A DNA stretch of 45,038 nt, from contig JAKCWW010002538.1 in the NCBI GenBank assembly GCA_026260175.1, positions 1 through 45,038 of the forward strand, given 5' to 3'. Positions 21,566-33,545 of the stretch are shown in pieces. A program made the position numbers and the translations under genes. The DNA is from Reticulitermes lucifugus (taxonomy: Eukaryota; Arthropoda; Insecta; Blattodea; Rhinotermitidae). The notes below the pieces were generated by a model, which did not search any database, was not told the DNA's origin, and worked only from the letters and a program-made list of their open reading frames with translations. The first letter of the stretch is position 1, and the number at the start of each line of letters is the position of its first letter.

Positions 21566-21781
21566 AGGGTCAATAATTGTTCTGCGATATGACGCTGCTT
21601 CAGCGGGTGATCCTCTGCCGAAGTTACAAGCGAACATATTGCCTAATTTCAAGATTGTATAGGGCGTCTCGTTCCCTCGAAACGTCGGTATCCCTTTTTC
21701 CATCGATGCAGCGCTACATACTCGAAGAACGGTATCCTGAGCCACGTGAAAACCGCAAAACTAGCAGGGTCAATAACTGTT
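21566..21781 (+). repeat. FB-related insert flanked by a direct repeat
   Basis: AGGGTCAATAATTGTT at 21566-21581 recurs as AGGGTCAATAACTGTT at 21766-21781, exactly 200 bases later. Between them lies sequence with FB-type blocks: CCTCGAAACGTCGGTATCCC, then GAGCCACGTGAAAACC. The pair looks like a ~16-bp target-site duplication with one substitution, the size expected from LINE-type retrotransposition rather than cut-and-paste transposition. Confidence 0.6.
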
Positions 21782-22574
21782 ACACAGGAAATTAAATTGA
21801 GCTTGTTTTTGTATAGACGTACCATGATGTATTTAATTAAAATTCCTACAAGAATTTTTGTTTGTGCTTTTTGTGTCCCCCATCACGTTTAATAGCTGGT
21901 AACGTGACAGTTAGCTGATTTGTGAGTTTGTATCCTACCATTATTTCCATCTGCCCACAACATCGCAACGTTGTGTTTTGTATTCTCAGTACAATGTCTT
22001 CATCCACTTAAGCTCGGTTTCTTTTGTTCCGCACCCTGCTCCACTTACTTTGTCACCAGTATTTTACTTTAAGGAATGAGATTCTGACCATTTCAATCAA
22101 ACTGTTGTTGTCTGGTTTATAAGAGGAACTTACGTAAAAACAGAGACCAACAATATCTTCGACAGTTGTGTGACGTACTGCACATATGTGTGGGATTGAA
22201 AAGCTTTCCGCAGGGATTAGCGACGGAGTTAGATGCTTACGGAGGATTGTGCGGTATAAGTCGGCGTCTGCGTTCACTGGACGTAAAAGTTTCCTTGTTT
22301 CGAAACGTGCTGTATGCATACCAAGCAACACTGAGCGTTCTTTTGGCTTTCTGTTGGAGTATTTAAGGAGCTACAAAACAAAAATGCGTGCGCAAATTCA
22401 GTGATCAAATTTTAAATGATCCATAACCGTACGCTGAGCTATAAGGTATGATATTAAAACCAACAAATGCACATAAGTGAACGAAAGTGTGTTATACATA
22501 TCCGTGATCATACTACAAATAGGTCATACATATATCTATATATAATAGGAAATTATTTATGGCTGATTGACTAT
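21782..22574. other. No gene; one MITE-terminus match
   Basis: AACCAACAAATGCACA at 22458-22473 is identical to 16 bases of the terminus of the element at 529. No matching right end is visible, so this may be a solo remnant. Nothing else is recognised. Confidence 0.35.
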
Positions 22575-22745
22575 GTGTGTATGTTTCCATTGTAAAGACC
22601 AATGTGTTAATACTGTTTAGGGAAATAATAACTGCTTATTTTGAGAATCATACGGAACCCGTGAATAACACTGTGTGGGAAAATGCAGAGTTCTCAAGTG
22701 TTAAGCGTGATAGTGCTTACAGTAACCACTGAAATTTAAAGGGTT
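22575..22745 (+). repeat. Dispersed repeat F
   Basis: TTTCCATTGTAAAGACCAAT, GTGTTAATACTGTTTAGGGA, TTATTTTGAGAATCATACGG, GAATAACACTGTGTGGGAAA, ATGCAGAGTTCTCAAGTGTT and CAGTAACCACTG match, in order, the copy at 33370 (GAGTTTTTAATGTT ... CTAACCACTAG). Confidence 0.65.
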
Positions 22746-24904
22746 CAGGTGTTGATCAAATGTGCAGGAATTAAATCTAATGTCGAATACCTGAAGCGAT
22801 AGCGCATTTCCAGCCATATAAAAGAAACCATTACAGATACGATCATTATAAGCCATTATCAGCGAATAAAGCCCACACGCCATTATTTTAGCGATCATGA
22901 GCAATCTAATGCTCTGGAGGATTGGCGACAGAGAGAGAGGGGGAGGAATAATTTAGCTGCTGACTTCAAATAGTGTAAAATCGAAGCACTATAAACTCAT
23001 GAACCCGTGCAACACTTATGTTTCTTTATGGACTGATATGCACCATAAACAGCTATGTAGACGCTGGAAATTGGCACACACATCCCACTGCACCACTTTA
23101 CGGCAGGAACCGAAACTAAACACGTGAGTTCATGTCAGTGACTTTCTGCTCTGTCTGGTAGACATTAAGCATTATTTTAATGCAACACAGCTCTAAGTCA
23201 TTTTCATATAACTACTTATTGTTATGATCAGACGTAGCACAGACAGTAAAGTGACTGTATAGGCCTATAGGCTGGGCGATTGACGTTCCGTTCCCGGTAT
23301 TGTGCCAAAACCAAATCTTGGTATCTTCGAGCCTCCTATTCTTTGGATACTAAGATTTGTTTACCCAGGAGTAAAGCGACTGGAGCGTGAAGCTTCCCAC
23401 TTATCTCAATCGAATGCTGAGGTTAATAGTGAATGGCACTTTATTTCCACATAAACTACGTGGTATTCATTGTCATGATGTGACGCTGAGACCCAGCGGC
23501 AACATTTCCTGTAACAAAATTAATCATCCAAATATTAATTAATTTGCTGGCTATGGAACAGAATTCTAGTAGGGCTAATAGATCCCGCAGGTTTAACTAT
23601 GATAATACAAAATCCGGTTATTGGAAACGGTTTAGAACCACTTTTATCCACCTCCTATCTTAGTGTCAGTCTTCCAAATTGACCGCTTCTCCTGAATTAT
23701 ATGCAGTGATCTCTTGTCTCTCCTTTTCTAGCTACATTCAAACTATTTTTATTTCGCAAATATTATAATAAGTGAACTGTAATTAATGAAGTTTCTTTGT
23801 ATGTAATATTATAGTTGGTTTTGTCTCGGAATTTACCTTTTATTTACGCAAGGAAAAATGCAGCGCAAGTTTTACAAATGTAATTTCAATTTCTTTTTTA
23901 ATTTTTTGTAATTGCGTAAGTTCAAACTTTCGTCACCTGAAACTGCGTAAGTCGGAGACTAACAAGTACTAACAAGTTACTTATACACCCTATATGTATT
24001 TCCCCGAATATTCAGCGTGTCTAGAAATGTTTTAAGTAAAACTTAATGTTTTCTAAATGCACCAAACTTGTCATATAGTAATTTGTTTTTCGGACTGCGA
24101 ATACGGATTACTATTGAAGAAATGTAACAGAGTAAAATATAATAGGAGGGATGGGCGTCAAATCGCGACCAATCTTATATTGTGCATCCTCAACAATCAT
24201 TCTACCAGAAACCTTACACTGTGAATCGATTACGAAAGTGGACTTAATGGGAACTTACGATAATGAACGGGATTCAATTTATGAGTTCTGAGGGACTGTA
24301 TCTGATCTTAGAATGGCACATTTTACGTAGGGCCATTTCATTAGGGTTTTGACAAATTTTTGTGTAAACATTCTGCAGAAAATTTAATGGAAATACATTC
24401 TTTATTTTTTGTATGAATTATAAGGATAGATAGAAGGTCTTTCATACGGAGAGACCTGCCTTCACATCATCACACTTTTCTACCCGCGGTGTTACTGCAA
24501 GGAATGCTTAAGAAGTACGAAGATGGGCTACTCTCCTATGGATGAAAGTCTATGGAATGTAGTGAAAATCCATTAATTTTTTTTCAAAATCTATAGTGGG
24601 GAGTAGACACGAGGGCGGGCGCAGGCTCTTACATATGCACAAACACACACATATACACATGTACAATAAATCTAAATTTTAAAGGATTTCAAGGACAGTT
24701 GAAACAGTACACGGAAAATATATTGCGTCCCTTTGGGGAACCTAGAGTAATATGCGAGTGTAGACTCCGAACGAGATTTGGCATGACATTGTACTGTTGA
24801 TATTGCCTTCAGATGCAGCTGTTTGGTTACGCTTGTACAAATAATTTTACATTAAAGGGTATTTTTGATAATGCTAAAGAATTTTAAAGCTGATATTAAT
24901 CGGA
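22746..24904. other. Over 2 kb with nothing recognised
   Basis: There is no long open frame. TTTCTTTATGGACTGAT at 23019 echoes 16 bases of SINE-E at 12780, but nothing extends the match. A CA-rich tract lies at 24636-24664. Confidence 0.4.
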
Positions 24905-25015
24905 ATAGTGTTTAGAACTTCAGTTTATACCTCGCAGAAAACATGATATTTCTCCATTACAAAGGCCAATACATTCTGTGGAAGAAAGGATTATAAATAT
25001 TAAACAAGGTTGTAC
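24905..25015 (+). repeat. Dispersed repeat F, partial
   Basis: TTAGAACTTCAGTTTATACC, TCGCAGAAAACATGATATTT and CTCCATTACAAAGGCCAATA correspond to the left part of family F; compare TAGAAGTTCAGTTTCTACGT and CACAGAAAAC at 39478. Confidence 0.5.
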
Positions 25016-26540
25016 ATGTAGTAACTAAAGTGCCTTAAAGTGTTATAACATAAAAAATTCATATAGTCTATACCTAGCGCTGTTCATGACATGTGAAAAG
25101 GGGAATTATTGACTGGCATCCATCGGTATCCTGGCAACGATAATTTGACTTGCGGATTTATACGTACTACTCTCCGTTCGTATAGAATTCAGCGTGACAG
25201 GTTCGCCTTTGGTCACAGAGACGTGATTTGCATGTTGTTTATGCCCATACACTATGAACCGAAAACGAGAGCTACGCTTCAGTTTGCAAATGGTGTCTTT
25301 GCGTCTTTGTGTCTATAAGTAATTTTAATGGCAAATAATTTTAGTCACAAATATATAGGCCTAGTGATCGGAGCTAATCAACAGTAGATACATTATAACC
25401 ACTCAGATTCTGGAAATTGTCTGTCTTCCCACGTTTAAATAAAACAAAAAAGTGAACGCAGCGTTTTATTTTGCGTCCTCAGGAAAGAAGTGAGAAGGCA
25501 CGAACTCAATTGGGCCTCTCTAGAAGAGCTGTTGTCTGCCTCTGAGCAATATTCGTCATTTTAACGATCACAATATACGTATATACGTGTCTTGTATAAC
25601 AGGAGGCAGAATATATTTTTACAACCAAAAATGTGGGGACGGTCATGAAGACCTAAAACCAAAACAGAAAACGAGATTTAAATCACTTCAATTTTATAAG
25701 GATTTAACAGTGATTTATTCAGTATATTCAGTGTTTGAAGAATGCAAACGAAAGACTATTTATCATGCGCTCTATTACCAGGCACATTGAGACCTAGTGC
25801 GGATGTTACAAAGAAGCTTTCCTCCTTTCAGAGGTATTCATAAACCTATTTTTACTTCTTGTTGCTGCAATTTCGAGATGGTTTTTGGAATCCAATTAGA
25901 GCTGATCCTTTATTTTCTGTCTTATTGTATAAAATTTAATTATTTGTGGGGTTAGTAGTTCTCTTGTAATTTCTTCCTCACTTCTGCTGTCCCTTAGGGT
26001 ATGTACCGCAGATATCCTCACGAAATACATTTCTGCTAGATATTATCAAGTGTTTTATACCTTCACATTCTTGGTATTGCTGTAAAATTATGACGGTTTG
26101 AAGATCTGGTTTATAATTCGTACTATTTTAACAAGTGTATTGTTCGTAAAGTTGTTCAACAGTATAACGTATAAAGTACATTGCTTTATATCGATAATTG
26201 TTTGCCTGCTTTTTTTTAAACAATATGAACTTGTAACAGCACCGCACTCTCTGCTTTTGTCTCCCTTTACTCTTGAACCAACTGGCCGATTTTAACTTAG
26301 TGCGATATGTACCTTACGCAGCCAGAAAGTGGCGAAATCACCGACTGGCGCGTAACAGCGGCATTAGTTCTACACAGTAGGTGTGTAGTCCTGAACGTGT
26401 GTACGGTAATAGAGTAGATGTTTGCAAGACCTGTAGGTTATAAAGAGGCTGAGGTTTCCAAGATGGTCTGTGCTCTGTATTAGTGTCGCTCCCGCATGGC
26501 AGCCATGTTTGCGTTATTGTTTTAAAGTGTGTTATGTTAA
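25016..26540. other. No feature recognised
   Basis: Open frames of 65-70 codons at 25109, 25587 and 26098 have no recognisable product. Confidence 0.45.
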
Positions 26541-26684
26541 TGACACAGGAAAACTGAAGGAACCGGAGAAAACCATACTCCCCACCACCACTTTAACCAC
26601 CGCAAATCTCACAAAGATTAGCCTTGGGCTAAATCCGAGCCTCCGCGATGAGAGGCCAGCAATTTAACCGCCTGACCCAAGGTA
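26541..26684 (-). mobile_element. SINE-D-like head, degraded
   Basis: The plus strand shows GAACCGGAGAAAACC, ACTTTAACCACCGCAAATCT, CACAAAGATTAGCC, AAATCCGAGCCTCCGCGATG, AGAGGCCAGCAATTTAACCG and CCTGACCC. This is a worn version of the SINE-D sequence CCACCACAAATCCCACATGG ... CCTCCGCGGTGGGAGGCC ... CTAA.CGCCTGAGCC at 41220-41300. Confidence 0.6.
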
Positions 26685-29395
26685 GGCCCTTTACCGATGT
26701 TGTGGAATAAACGAGAGAAATTTATTATATAGTCTGGAGTCTGGAGTACACACCTTAATCTACTCTTGACTACAGGATTTGGTTCTGCAATCTCGCTGCG
26801 ATGTTGAGAAGCGTTAAAACTGATCTGCCCTTCCACCTGTGCCCTCGTGCTGTTGAAATAGCATTCTAACATATGAGAATTGAGTTACCATTGGATTATT
26901 GATATTTTTCTTATTAATCGGTCATTAGGCGTTTTCAGCACGTAAACAGGAAAGGATTGATTGAATTATTATAGAAATTTGTAATTTAAAATTGATAATG
27001 ATCACCGACATTACATTTTTCGAAGCTATAATAAATTACGGCGTATGAAGACTGAAGTTTCTTCGGCGGTGAAAATGTACTAGTATGTTGCGAAAGATAA
27101 GGATTGCCTATTATATGCTCATTTTATATAAATATATTTATGACAAAGAACAGCTAAGATATTTGTTATAAGAATAAAATGTGTTTTGAGATTATGTACA
27201 GTAAGTAAGGAAAGTATAAGGGAGAACTCGGCGAAACTGCGTAGTTGTTTGAAGTTTTATTATATTTTTTCTGCAATATGATTCCCTTCAAGAGTTCACT
27301 TTCTTTGCGTTACGTACCGTAAGGCCCTTACAGGACCGCATCATTGTTCATCAGTATTCTGCTACGACACTGCAATAATTCGCCTTCAGGTTCCAGCCTA
27401 GGTGGCAGCCGACTTTGACTGATGACAAAGTTGGTGCCTCAACAGGCGACTGACTGGAAAGAGTTCCTGGGATAGGATCGCCTCGTAATGTTGGGTCAAC
27501 TACTTAGGAATCCTGTGACATCACCGTGAAGTAACTAGTTGCAAACTTGAACGTAGAAGGAGCGCAAGAGTAAGGGAAATATGATGATGGTGAAGAAGTT
27601 AGGCTGGAATGTCTTTTAATGGAATTCAGAAAGAATGTAATGCATACAGCCCAACTTTGTCTAGAGTCAACGCTTTTGTTTTGAAGTGGCACTGGATGTA
27701 AGTCAAGAAACGCTGCAGGAGTAAACAGTCATTTAGATTAAATGCGGTGGTCTTTGTTTTGGATAAAGGAAATTTAATACGGATAAGCTAAATTTACTTT
27801 CTTAGTTTCTGTACGGAGGAGCAAACTTATGGTCTATTATCTCCGCGTGTTGTGTAATCGTCTTTCCGTAATAAACTTCGTTCCAGTTGACAATTTATAA
27901 AACTTTTGAAATATGATAGGGACGTGATGGTGTTTTCATACTCATTAATTTTCTTAGTTAAAAACTATGTCACGAACGCATATTGGGAATGGGAGTGGAG
28001 ACTTAGTGCCACATTTTATAAACTGCAGCACTAGGTATTACTGGTATCCTTTACGCTCCCGCTGCTTTACCTTTTGGGGAAAACTACCGGTACCAGTTAG
28101 GGATATGTGAGACTAAATAGACCCTAGAATCCCTCAAGGCACGTTGGCGAAGACAAATGCCGAAAATCGCAAACCGCCCAGTCAAACCTAAGTCGGTCAC
28201 GTTACTGACTGAGCTGTCTATGATCACATTAGTCTTAGTCGATGCGTACGTTGCATTGGGTGTATAATTTTGGACATAGTGTCGATATAGTTTGTGGTTA
28301 TTAAGGCATGTATATGAATTATGGAATGGATTGCGGACCATTTTGTAGTACCTGGAATCTAACATGTTCGGTAGACATGATAGATAGATCTTGTCCCATT
28401 ACAGTCATTACAAAATAGGTAAATTATGAAATATCCGGTACTCTGAAATTCAGGACATTAATTTCCATTGAATTCAAGTGCCTCCAGCACAATTCCAAAT
28501 AACTGTCTATCGCATCACAAGTGATAGGAACGGGTGTTTATATGCTTCGGTTTAGCACAGAATGCAACAGTTTGAAGCAGCTTCAGCAGTATTTGGTAAG
28601 AATTTTGCAAACACATTTCTCTATTTAGGATATCTTTTATATTTATTATTTACTAGAGTTTTATACTTATAGTCTTTATAAAATTTGTTTTATTTTATGC
28701 CATGTTTTCTGAAACGCGACTTTCGATTCCTGAGAAAATTTTTTACGACAGATGTCATTCCATGTCCTATTCGAATAACAAAGCTATAAAAGACAACAAA
28801 ACGATGATTATTTGACGCACGAATAATGCGGCCAGTAAAGAAGTAATGTCCGTTACCGACTATGATAAAGAAAACTCTTTGAAATTTACTGTTTGCTTTT
28901 GTAATTACAAAATTGCTATATTTTTAAGTAAAAGGGAGCAATTCTGAAGAAATGAGGCAAGAAATTAGACGCCTTGGACCATCTGAAAGTAGCTAAAACA
29001 AAGAATGCCTGCAGGGAGCATGTGAAATATTACCGTCATAAAAACGTAGAAGTTTCTTTATGAATCCCGGTGAAAAGTGGTGATAATTATCGCTAGCACT
29101 TGCAAACTTTTGACCTTTAATAAAAGTTATGAACATTTAAAATGAATACAAGAGGGGTTCATGGCAGCTTTTACTGCCGGAATTCAGAATAAAATTCTAC
29201 GAAAAAAATAGTTTTATGTTTGGAAGTTTTATTGCACGCACCGTCCATTGTTCTAAGTAGAATATTTCGTATCGTATAAATATTAGAGGAAAAGAAGGCT
29301 AAATTTTTAGTTTCTAATTTTAAAAATTAAGGTTTCTCTTTTTCGAAGTTTTCATGTTCTTGTACTTCGGAAACGTCGAATGTTATAGGCTACAT
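26685..29395. other. 2.7 kb with nothing recognised
   Basis: AT-rich. The 93-codon minus-strand open frame at 28084-28365 and others have no recognisable product. No block is shared with the named repeats. Confidence 0.4.
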
Positions 29396-29590
29396 TGAGT
29401 TTGAAGTTTTCACGGCGTTGTGTATTAATAGCACAGTGTTCTTAAATGTGGTGATGTGTATTTTTGTGTGAATAGTTACCAAAGTTTTCAGGGGATCCTG
29501 CTGCGTCCTTCTTCAGGGTACGGTCTTTTACCCTGAAGACAGGAACAGCAGGTTTACTCGAAAACACACAGTACCACATTTCAGAATACC
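29396..29590. repeat. FB fold-back element, degraded
   Basis: The left arm (TTTGAAGTTTTCACGGCG, GTTACCAAAGTTTTCAGGGG, CCTGCTGCGTCCTTCTTCAG) is followed by the inverted right arm (CCCTGAAGACAGGAACAGCA, GGTTTACTCGAAAACACACA, TACCACATTTCAG). AAATGTGGT and ACCACATTT pair near the outside. Confidence 0.75.
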
Positions 29591-30583
29591 ATAATATTTT
29601 CATTATAAACCACTTCCTGTAAATGAACCCACGCTTAATGTTATAAATTTTTGGTAATTAACATTACGCAGTCTTCCAATTGGTAGACCTTTGAATTCTT
29701 ATCTTTACGCGTATGTAATTTCGTTCTACATATCCATATGATCGCAAAATTTAGTTTGGCATTTTTTATCTTCAATTTTACTTTAACCTTTACTTGTTAT
29801 TTTCAGAGATACGTTTTTAGTATTTTCCATCATATTGTTTCTGTTAAAGAAATACCTAACGTTACGAAAACTGGCTGTGCTTCCTTCTTGAGGCTAAAGT
29901 ACGAAACCCACTGTGCTGGGCCCGTTGGAACGGAGACAGGAATTAGCTCATCCAATGTGTCCAGTAGGATATATTTCATGCTGCTCACTGATGACAGAAG
30001 CAGAGTGGAGACATTGTCTGCTTTTTAACCAAAAGGAAACGATTGTAAGTGTCCAGTATATGTCTCAGTTTAATTTTATGTCCCCTGCAAAATATCTTTT
30101 TTTTACGCTGTCTCTTTTCCTGTTCAGTTTCACACTCGATTCCATTCATTCAGCAGTAAACATATCTTCCAGAATCTATTTATTCTAATCTCAAGTGAGC
30201 TTTATTCCTCATATTTCAATACCTGTAAGAGTATTATGCCCCATAGGTCAATATAAATGAACCTATGTTGAAGGTCCTTCCTTGAAAGGTTAATCGTTAC
30301 CCAGCTGGCTATGAAATTCGCCCTACTATGATAACCGAAATTAATTATCTTGTTCACAAAAGGACGCAGTTAGTACACACCCTGACCCAGTGCTCATCTT
30401 TGCCCTCTATTTCTCTAAACTCACCTGAAAAGTCTCTTCCTTTAAGGTTTCCGACCAAATTTATGCACGCATTTATCAGTTCCTGTGCTTACTATGCATC
30501 CCGCCAATCTCAGCCTGTTTGTGGCTTTTTAGTACCTTCAAGCGAATACTCGCCTCCTTCTAGTACAGAGGTTAAGAATAAGT
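29591..30583. other. No gene accepted
   Basis: Open frames at 29738-30028 and 29913-30188 overlap in two frames. Neither has a recognisable product. Confidence 0.4.
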
Positions 30584-30652
30584 GGAGACGTACCTCCACT
30601 TCTCCATATGCTTTTGTGGTGTATACAAGGGCAACTTTACCTTTACTTTTTT
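30584..30652 (+). mobile_element. SINE-A tail fragment
   Basis: GAGACGTACCTCCACTTCTC ... TATACAAGGGCAACTTTACC TTTA aligns with the SINE-A end (AGCTATACCTCTACTCCCCC ... TCTAGGGAGAACTTTACCTT TA). The head is absent. The 138-codon open frame at 30328-30744 crosses it and is therefore not credible as a gene. Confidence 0.5.
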
Positions 30653-31617
30653 ACTTAAAGCGCATGCTTTGGCGGCGTATTCCAATCGGCCACGACCACT
30701 TTCAAAATTCTTACGGTCTTCTATTTTTTTCGTATATTATGTGATGCTAAGAACTGACGGAGTTGAAATAGCTTTCCTAAGAATTGTAAACTTAAGGCCT
30801 ATATTAACGCTGGAATTTAGCTGCTTTGTTCTATGTACTATTTACAGAAATTGTCCACCGATTATTGAAGATTGTAGAAGAATTATACGAATTATGTACA
30901 GATTTAAAAGGACGTTGATGTGAAATTTTCCACTCTTTCTGTAAAATAATATGTGTTTCGGTTTCTCAAGAACAGAAACCGAATGAGAAATGCTGCATGA
31001 AGAATACAGTATCCACTTCTATTGTACACAATCTTCGTTCTCCACCTGTTTCAAAAGCTCGTGAATTCACGTTATACAGCTTCAGAAAACCTATGATTGT
31101 CTCAAAACCTTGAAATGATTTCAAGAGCACGTTCCACGAATTGAAAAATTTTCTTCTTTTCCACATTTATTCCAATCGATATTTCTGCTAAGTATACTTT
31201 TTGTTTCGAAAATCCCTAGAGATTTGTGGAACACATGTTTTTTCAGGGCGCCTGAAGGCTTGAGTTCGGGCTACATGTGCAAGAGAAGTGTCACAGAAGT
31301 TGCCGCAAAATAAGGTGGGCACGCTACTTCAGATAGGCATATTTGAAAAACGAAAGTCTGCGAAATTGTGCTTTACAATTCAGTGGCTTGTCACCGCGGA
31401 GGACTCCATTCAGTTTCATACAACTGCATATTGGATCTTTAGTGGACAAATAACGTGTTTATTTTCGAGTTATTCGCTGCCTGACATTTTCGATAGGACC
31501 GACTATTGAACACGTCATATAACTACGACTGACGCGATTTCTGACTGGTCTCGATAGAAAACTTAAAGAGATTTTTATGGCTGTGAAGATTCATGTCATA
31601 TTTCTGGATAGTACATC
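30653..31617. other. No feature recognised
   Basis: No coding or repeat match. GTTTCTCAAGAACAGAAACC near 30960 is a short imperfect palindrome. Confidence 0.45.
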
Positions 31618-31680
31618 AAGCAGTCTGGTTACTGGTTACCGACGTTTCGGGGGAATATCTTCAGGGCATCCTAAACATTG
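31618..31680 (-). repeat. FB fold-back fragment
   Basis: AGCAGTCTGGTTACTGGTTA, CCGACGTTTCGGGGGAATAT and CTTCAGGG form the left arm of FB. A weak inverted partner (ATTGGTAACGTCTTAACAGA, TTACACTGC) follows to 31715. Confidence 0.65.
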
Positions 31681-31814
31681 GTAACGTCTTAACAGATTAC
31701 ACTGCTGGACAGACCAGAAGTCTGCAGCCTAAAATTCTTTTAAGGTAACCTAAATTATATTTTCAGTTTAAATTGAGCTGTGTGGTTAGACGCAAGTGCT
31801 TTATTAAAGTTAGA

Positions 31815-32816
31815 ATTCATAAAATTCTCGTAGACGTTTGATGTGAAGAGTTTCAATCTCCAGACGCTAAGTGAGGTGGAAGTTATGGAACAGTTTCAGA
31901 TTAAGATCTCAAACAGGTTTGCAGCTTTGGATAACTTAAATGTTAGCGAGGACATATATAGGGCTTGGGAAAACATTAAAGAGAGTATCAAAATCTCAGC
32001 TAAAGAGTTTCTAGGTCTATAAAGGTGGAAACAGCATAAAACATGGTTTCATGAAGAATGTTCACAATTTTTAGGGCAAAGGAAGCAGACAAAAATGCAG
32101 TGGTTACAGGATATAGACCAAAGTAATGCAGATAATCTGAACAATGTAAGACGTGATACAGGTAGGTATTTCAGGAACAAAAGAGGGAATATCTGAAAGC
32201 TAAAATTAATGAACTTAAAAAAAACAGTAAGATCAAGAATATCAAAGACTTGTGCAGGGGCATAAACGAATTTAAGAAGGGTTACCAATCTAGAAGTAAT
32301 GTAGTACAGGATGAGAAGGGTGATCTGATTGCAGACTCCCACAGTATTTTTAAGAGGTGGAGGACTTATTTATCTCAGCTGTTGAATGTACATGGGGTTA
32401 ATGATGTTAGGCAGACTGAAATACATAAAGCAGAGCCACTGGTGCCTGAGTGCAGTGCCTCTGAAGTTGAGATGGTTATTGAAAATCTAAAAAGACGCAA
32501 ATCACTAGATATTGATCAAAGTCCAGCTGAATTGATTAAAGCAGGAGGTAGGACAATTCGTTCTGACATCCATAAGCTTATTAATTCTATTTGAAATAAG
32601 GAGGAATTGCTAGAGCAGTGGAAGGAGTCAATCATTTTACCTATTTACAAGAAGGATGATAGAACAAATTGCAGTAATTATCGAGGCATATAGGCTATAT
32701 AGGCTACATTGCTGTTAGTCGGCTTACAGTGCCACATTTGTTACGGCGGGTTGTAACAGAGGAAGGCAAGATTGGCATTATTCTTTTGAAGAGTGACTGT
32801 CTTCAGATTCAGTTCG
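31815..32816 (+). pseudogene. LINE remnant: linker and start of the reverse transcriptase
   Basis: Two frames joined by a frameshift near 32175-32185 give a continuous match to the cockroach/termite endonuclease-reverse transcriptase family. They read FQIKISNRFAALDNL, RAWENIKESIK, KTWFHEECSQFLGQRKQ, NLNNVRRD, then CRGINEFKKGYQSRSN, LLNVHGVNDVRQTEIH, AELIKAGGRTIRSDIHKLI, ESIILPIYKK and NCSNYRGI (32667-32690). The last is the conserved motif that opens the polymerase domain. Stops at 32020 (TAA), 32592 (TGA in place of Trp) and 32691 (TAG) kill it. The N-terminal endonuclease, the FADD catalytic motif and the C-terminus are missing. The match fades near 32816, where a SINE begins. The 115-codon open frame at 32250-32594 is only a surviving piece of it. 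Confidence 0.92.
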
Positions 32817-32820
32817 CATC

Positions 32821-33012
32821 CCTGTGGCCGCGCGGTCCAAGGGTGTGGGTCTGCGGTCGCTCGCATGCTGGGATTGCGGTTTCGAATCTCGCCGGGGGGA
32901 AGGATGTCTGTTGTGAGTGTTGTGTGTTGTCAGGTAGAGGTCTCTGGGACGTTCTAATTCCTCGTCCAGAGGAGTGCTTCCGAGTTATGTCATTGATTGT
33001 GATCAAGAGCAA
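32821..33012 (+). mobile_element. SINE-C, 3'-truncated
   Basis: CTGTGGCCGCGCGGTCCAAG, GTGTGGGTCTGCGGTCGCTC, GGGATTGCGGTTTCGAATCT (B box with one extra T), GTTGTCAGGTAGAGGTCTCT and CGTCCAGAGGAGTGCTTCCG. It starts where the LINE remnant stops being recognisable. The final A-tail block is replaced by unrelated sequence. Confidence 0.88.
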
Positions 33013-33052
33013 CAAGAACCTCTACACCTGCAATAAAATAGGTAGACAGAGG

Positions 33053-33313
33053 TTTTTTTTCCAATGGCTCGACAGCCCCTTTGGGTCCTAAGCCGCCTCA
33101 TTTTTCGAGGCTTCACGATCACACGTTTTAGACACACCACATTCGGTAGGACTCCTCTGGACGAGGGACCAGCCCGTCGCAGAGACCTCTACCTGACAAT
33201 AGACAACACTCACAAGAGACAGACATCCCTGCCCCCGGCGGGATTCTAACCCACAATCCTAGTAAGCGAGCGGCCGTAGACCCACGTCTTAGACCACACG
33301 GCCACTGGGATCG
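33053..33313 (-). mobile_element. SINE-C, full length, with target-site duplication
   Basis: On the minus strand the head is CCCAGTGGCCGTGTGGTCTA ... TTGTGGGTTAGAATCCCGCC. The body is CTTGTGAGTGTTGTCTATTG, CAGGTAGAGGTCTCTGCGAC and GAGGAGTCCTACCGAATGTG, and the 3' end is CTCGAAAAATGAGGCGG ... GGGGCTGTCGAGCCATTGG followed by an A8 tract (T8 on the plus strand, 33053-33060). AGACAGAGGTT occurs on both sides (33044-33054 and 33316-33326) as the target-site duplication. It lies tail to tail with the plus-strand copy at 32821. Confidence 0.92.
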
Positions 33314-33332
33314 GCAGACAGAGGTTACAACT

Positions 33333-33366
33333 AATAAATAAATAAATAAAATAAATAAATAAATAA
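33333..33366. repeat. (AAAT)n microsatellite
   Basis: Eight near-perfect AAAT units with one interruption, six bases beyond the SINE target-site duplication. Confidence 0.95.
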
Positions 33367-33369
33367 GAT

Positions 33370-33545
33370 TCATGTGGCACCTTACAGAGATGACAGCGTG
33401 CTTCCATTAGAAAGAGCAATCGGTGAATGCTGTGTAGGCAAATTAGCACTGTTTATAAATTGCATGGAACTCATAAATACACTGTGTTGGTAAATGCCGA
33501 GTTTTTAATGTTAAGCTTTGTGGTACACATACTAACCACTAGTAA
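33370..33545 (+). repeat. Dispersed repeat F
   Basis: CACCTTACAGAGATGACAGC, CAATCGGTGAATGCTGTGTA, ATTGCATGGAACTCATAAAT, ACACTGTGTTGGTAAATGCC, GAGTTTTTAATGTTAAGC and ACTAACCACTAGTAATT. It is the most complete copy of this family. Confidence 0.7.

Noticed and set aside
30328..30744. Longest open frame of the window (138 codons, plus)
   Set aside because: It crosses a SINE-A tail fragment, shows no domain or signal, overlaps another frame of similar length, and has no splice or promoter context.
32250..32594. 115-codon open frame as a functional gene
   Set aside because: It begins at TTG inside a LINE remnant and ends at a stop in place of a conserved Trp. Family homology continues on both sides, so it is a piece of a dead reverse transcriptase.
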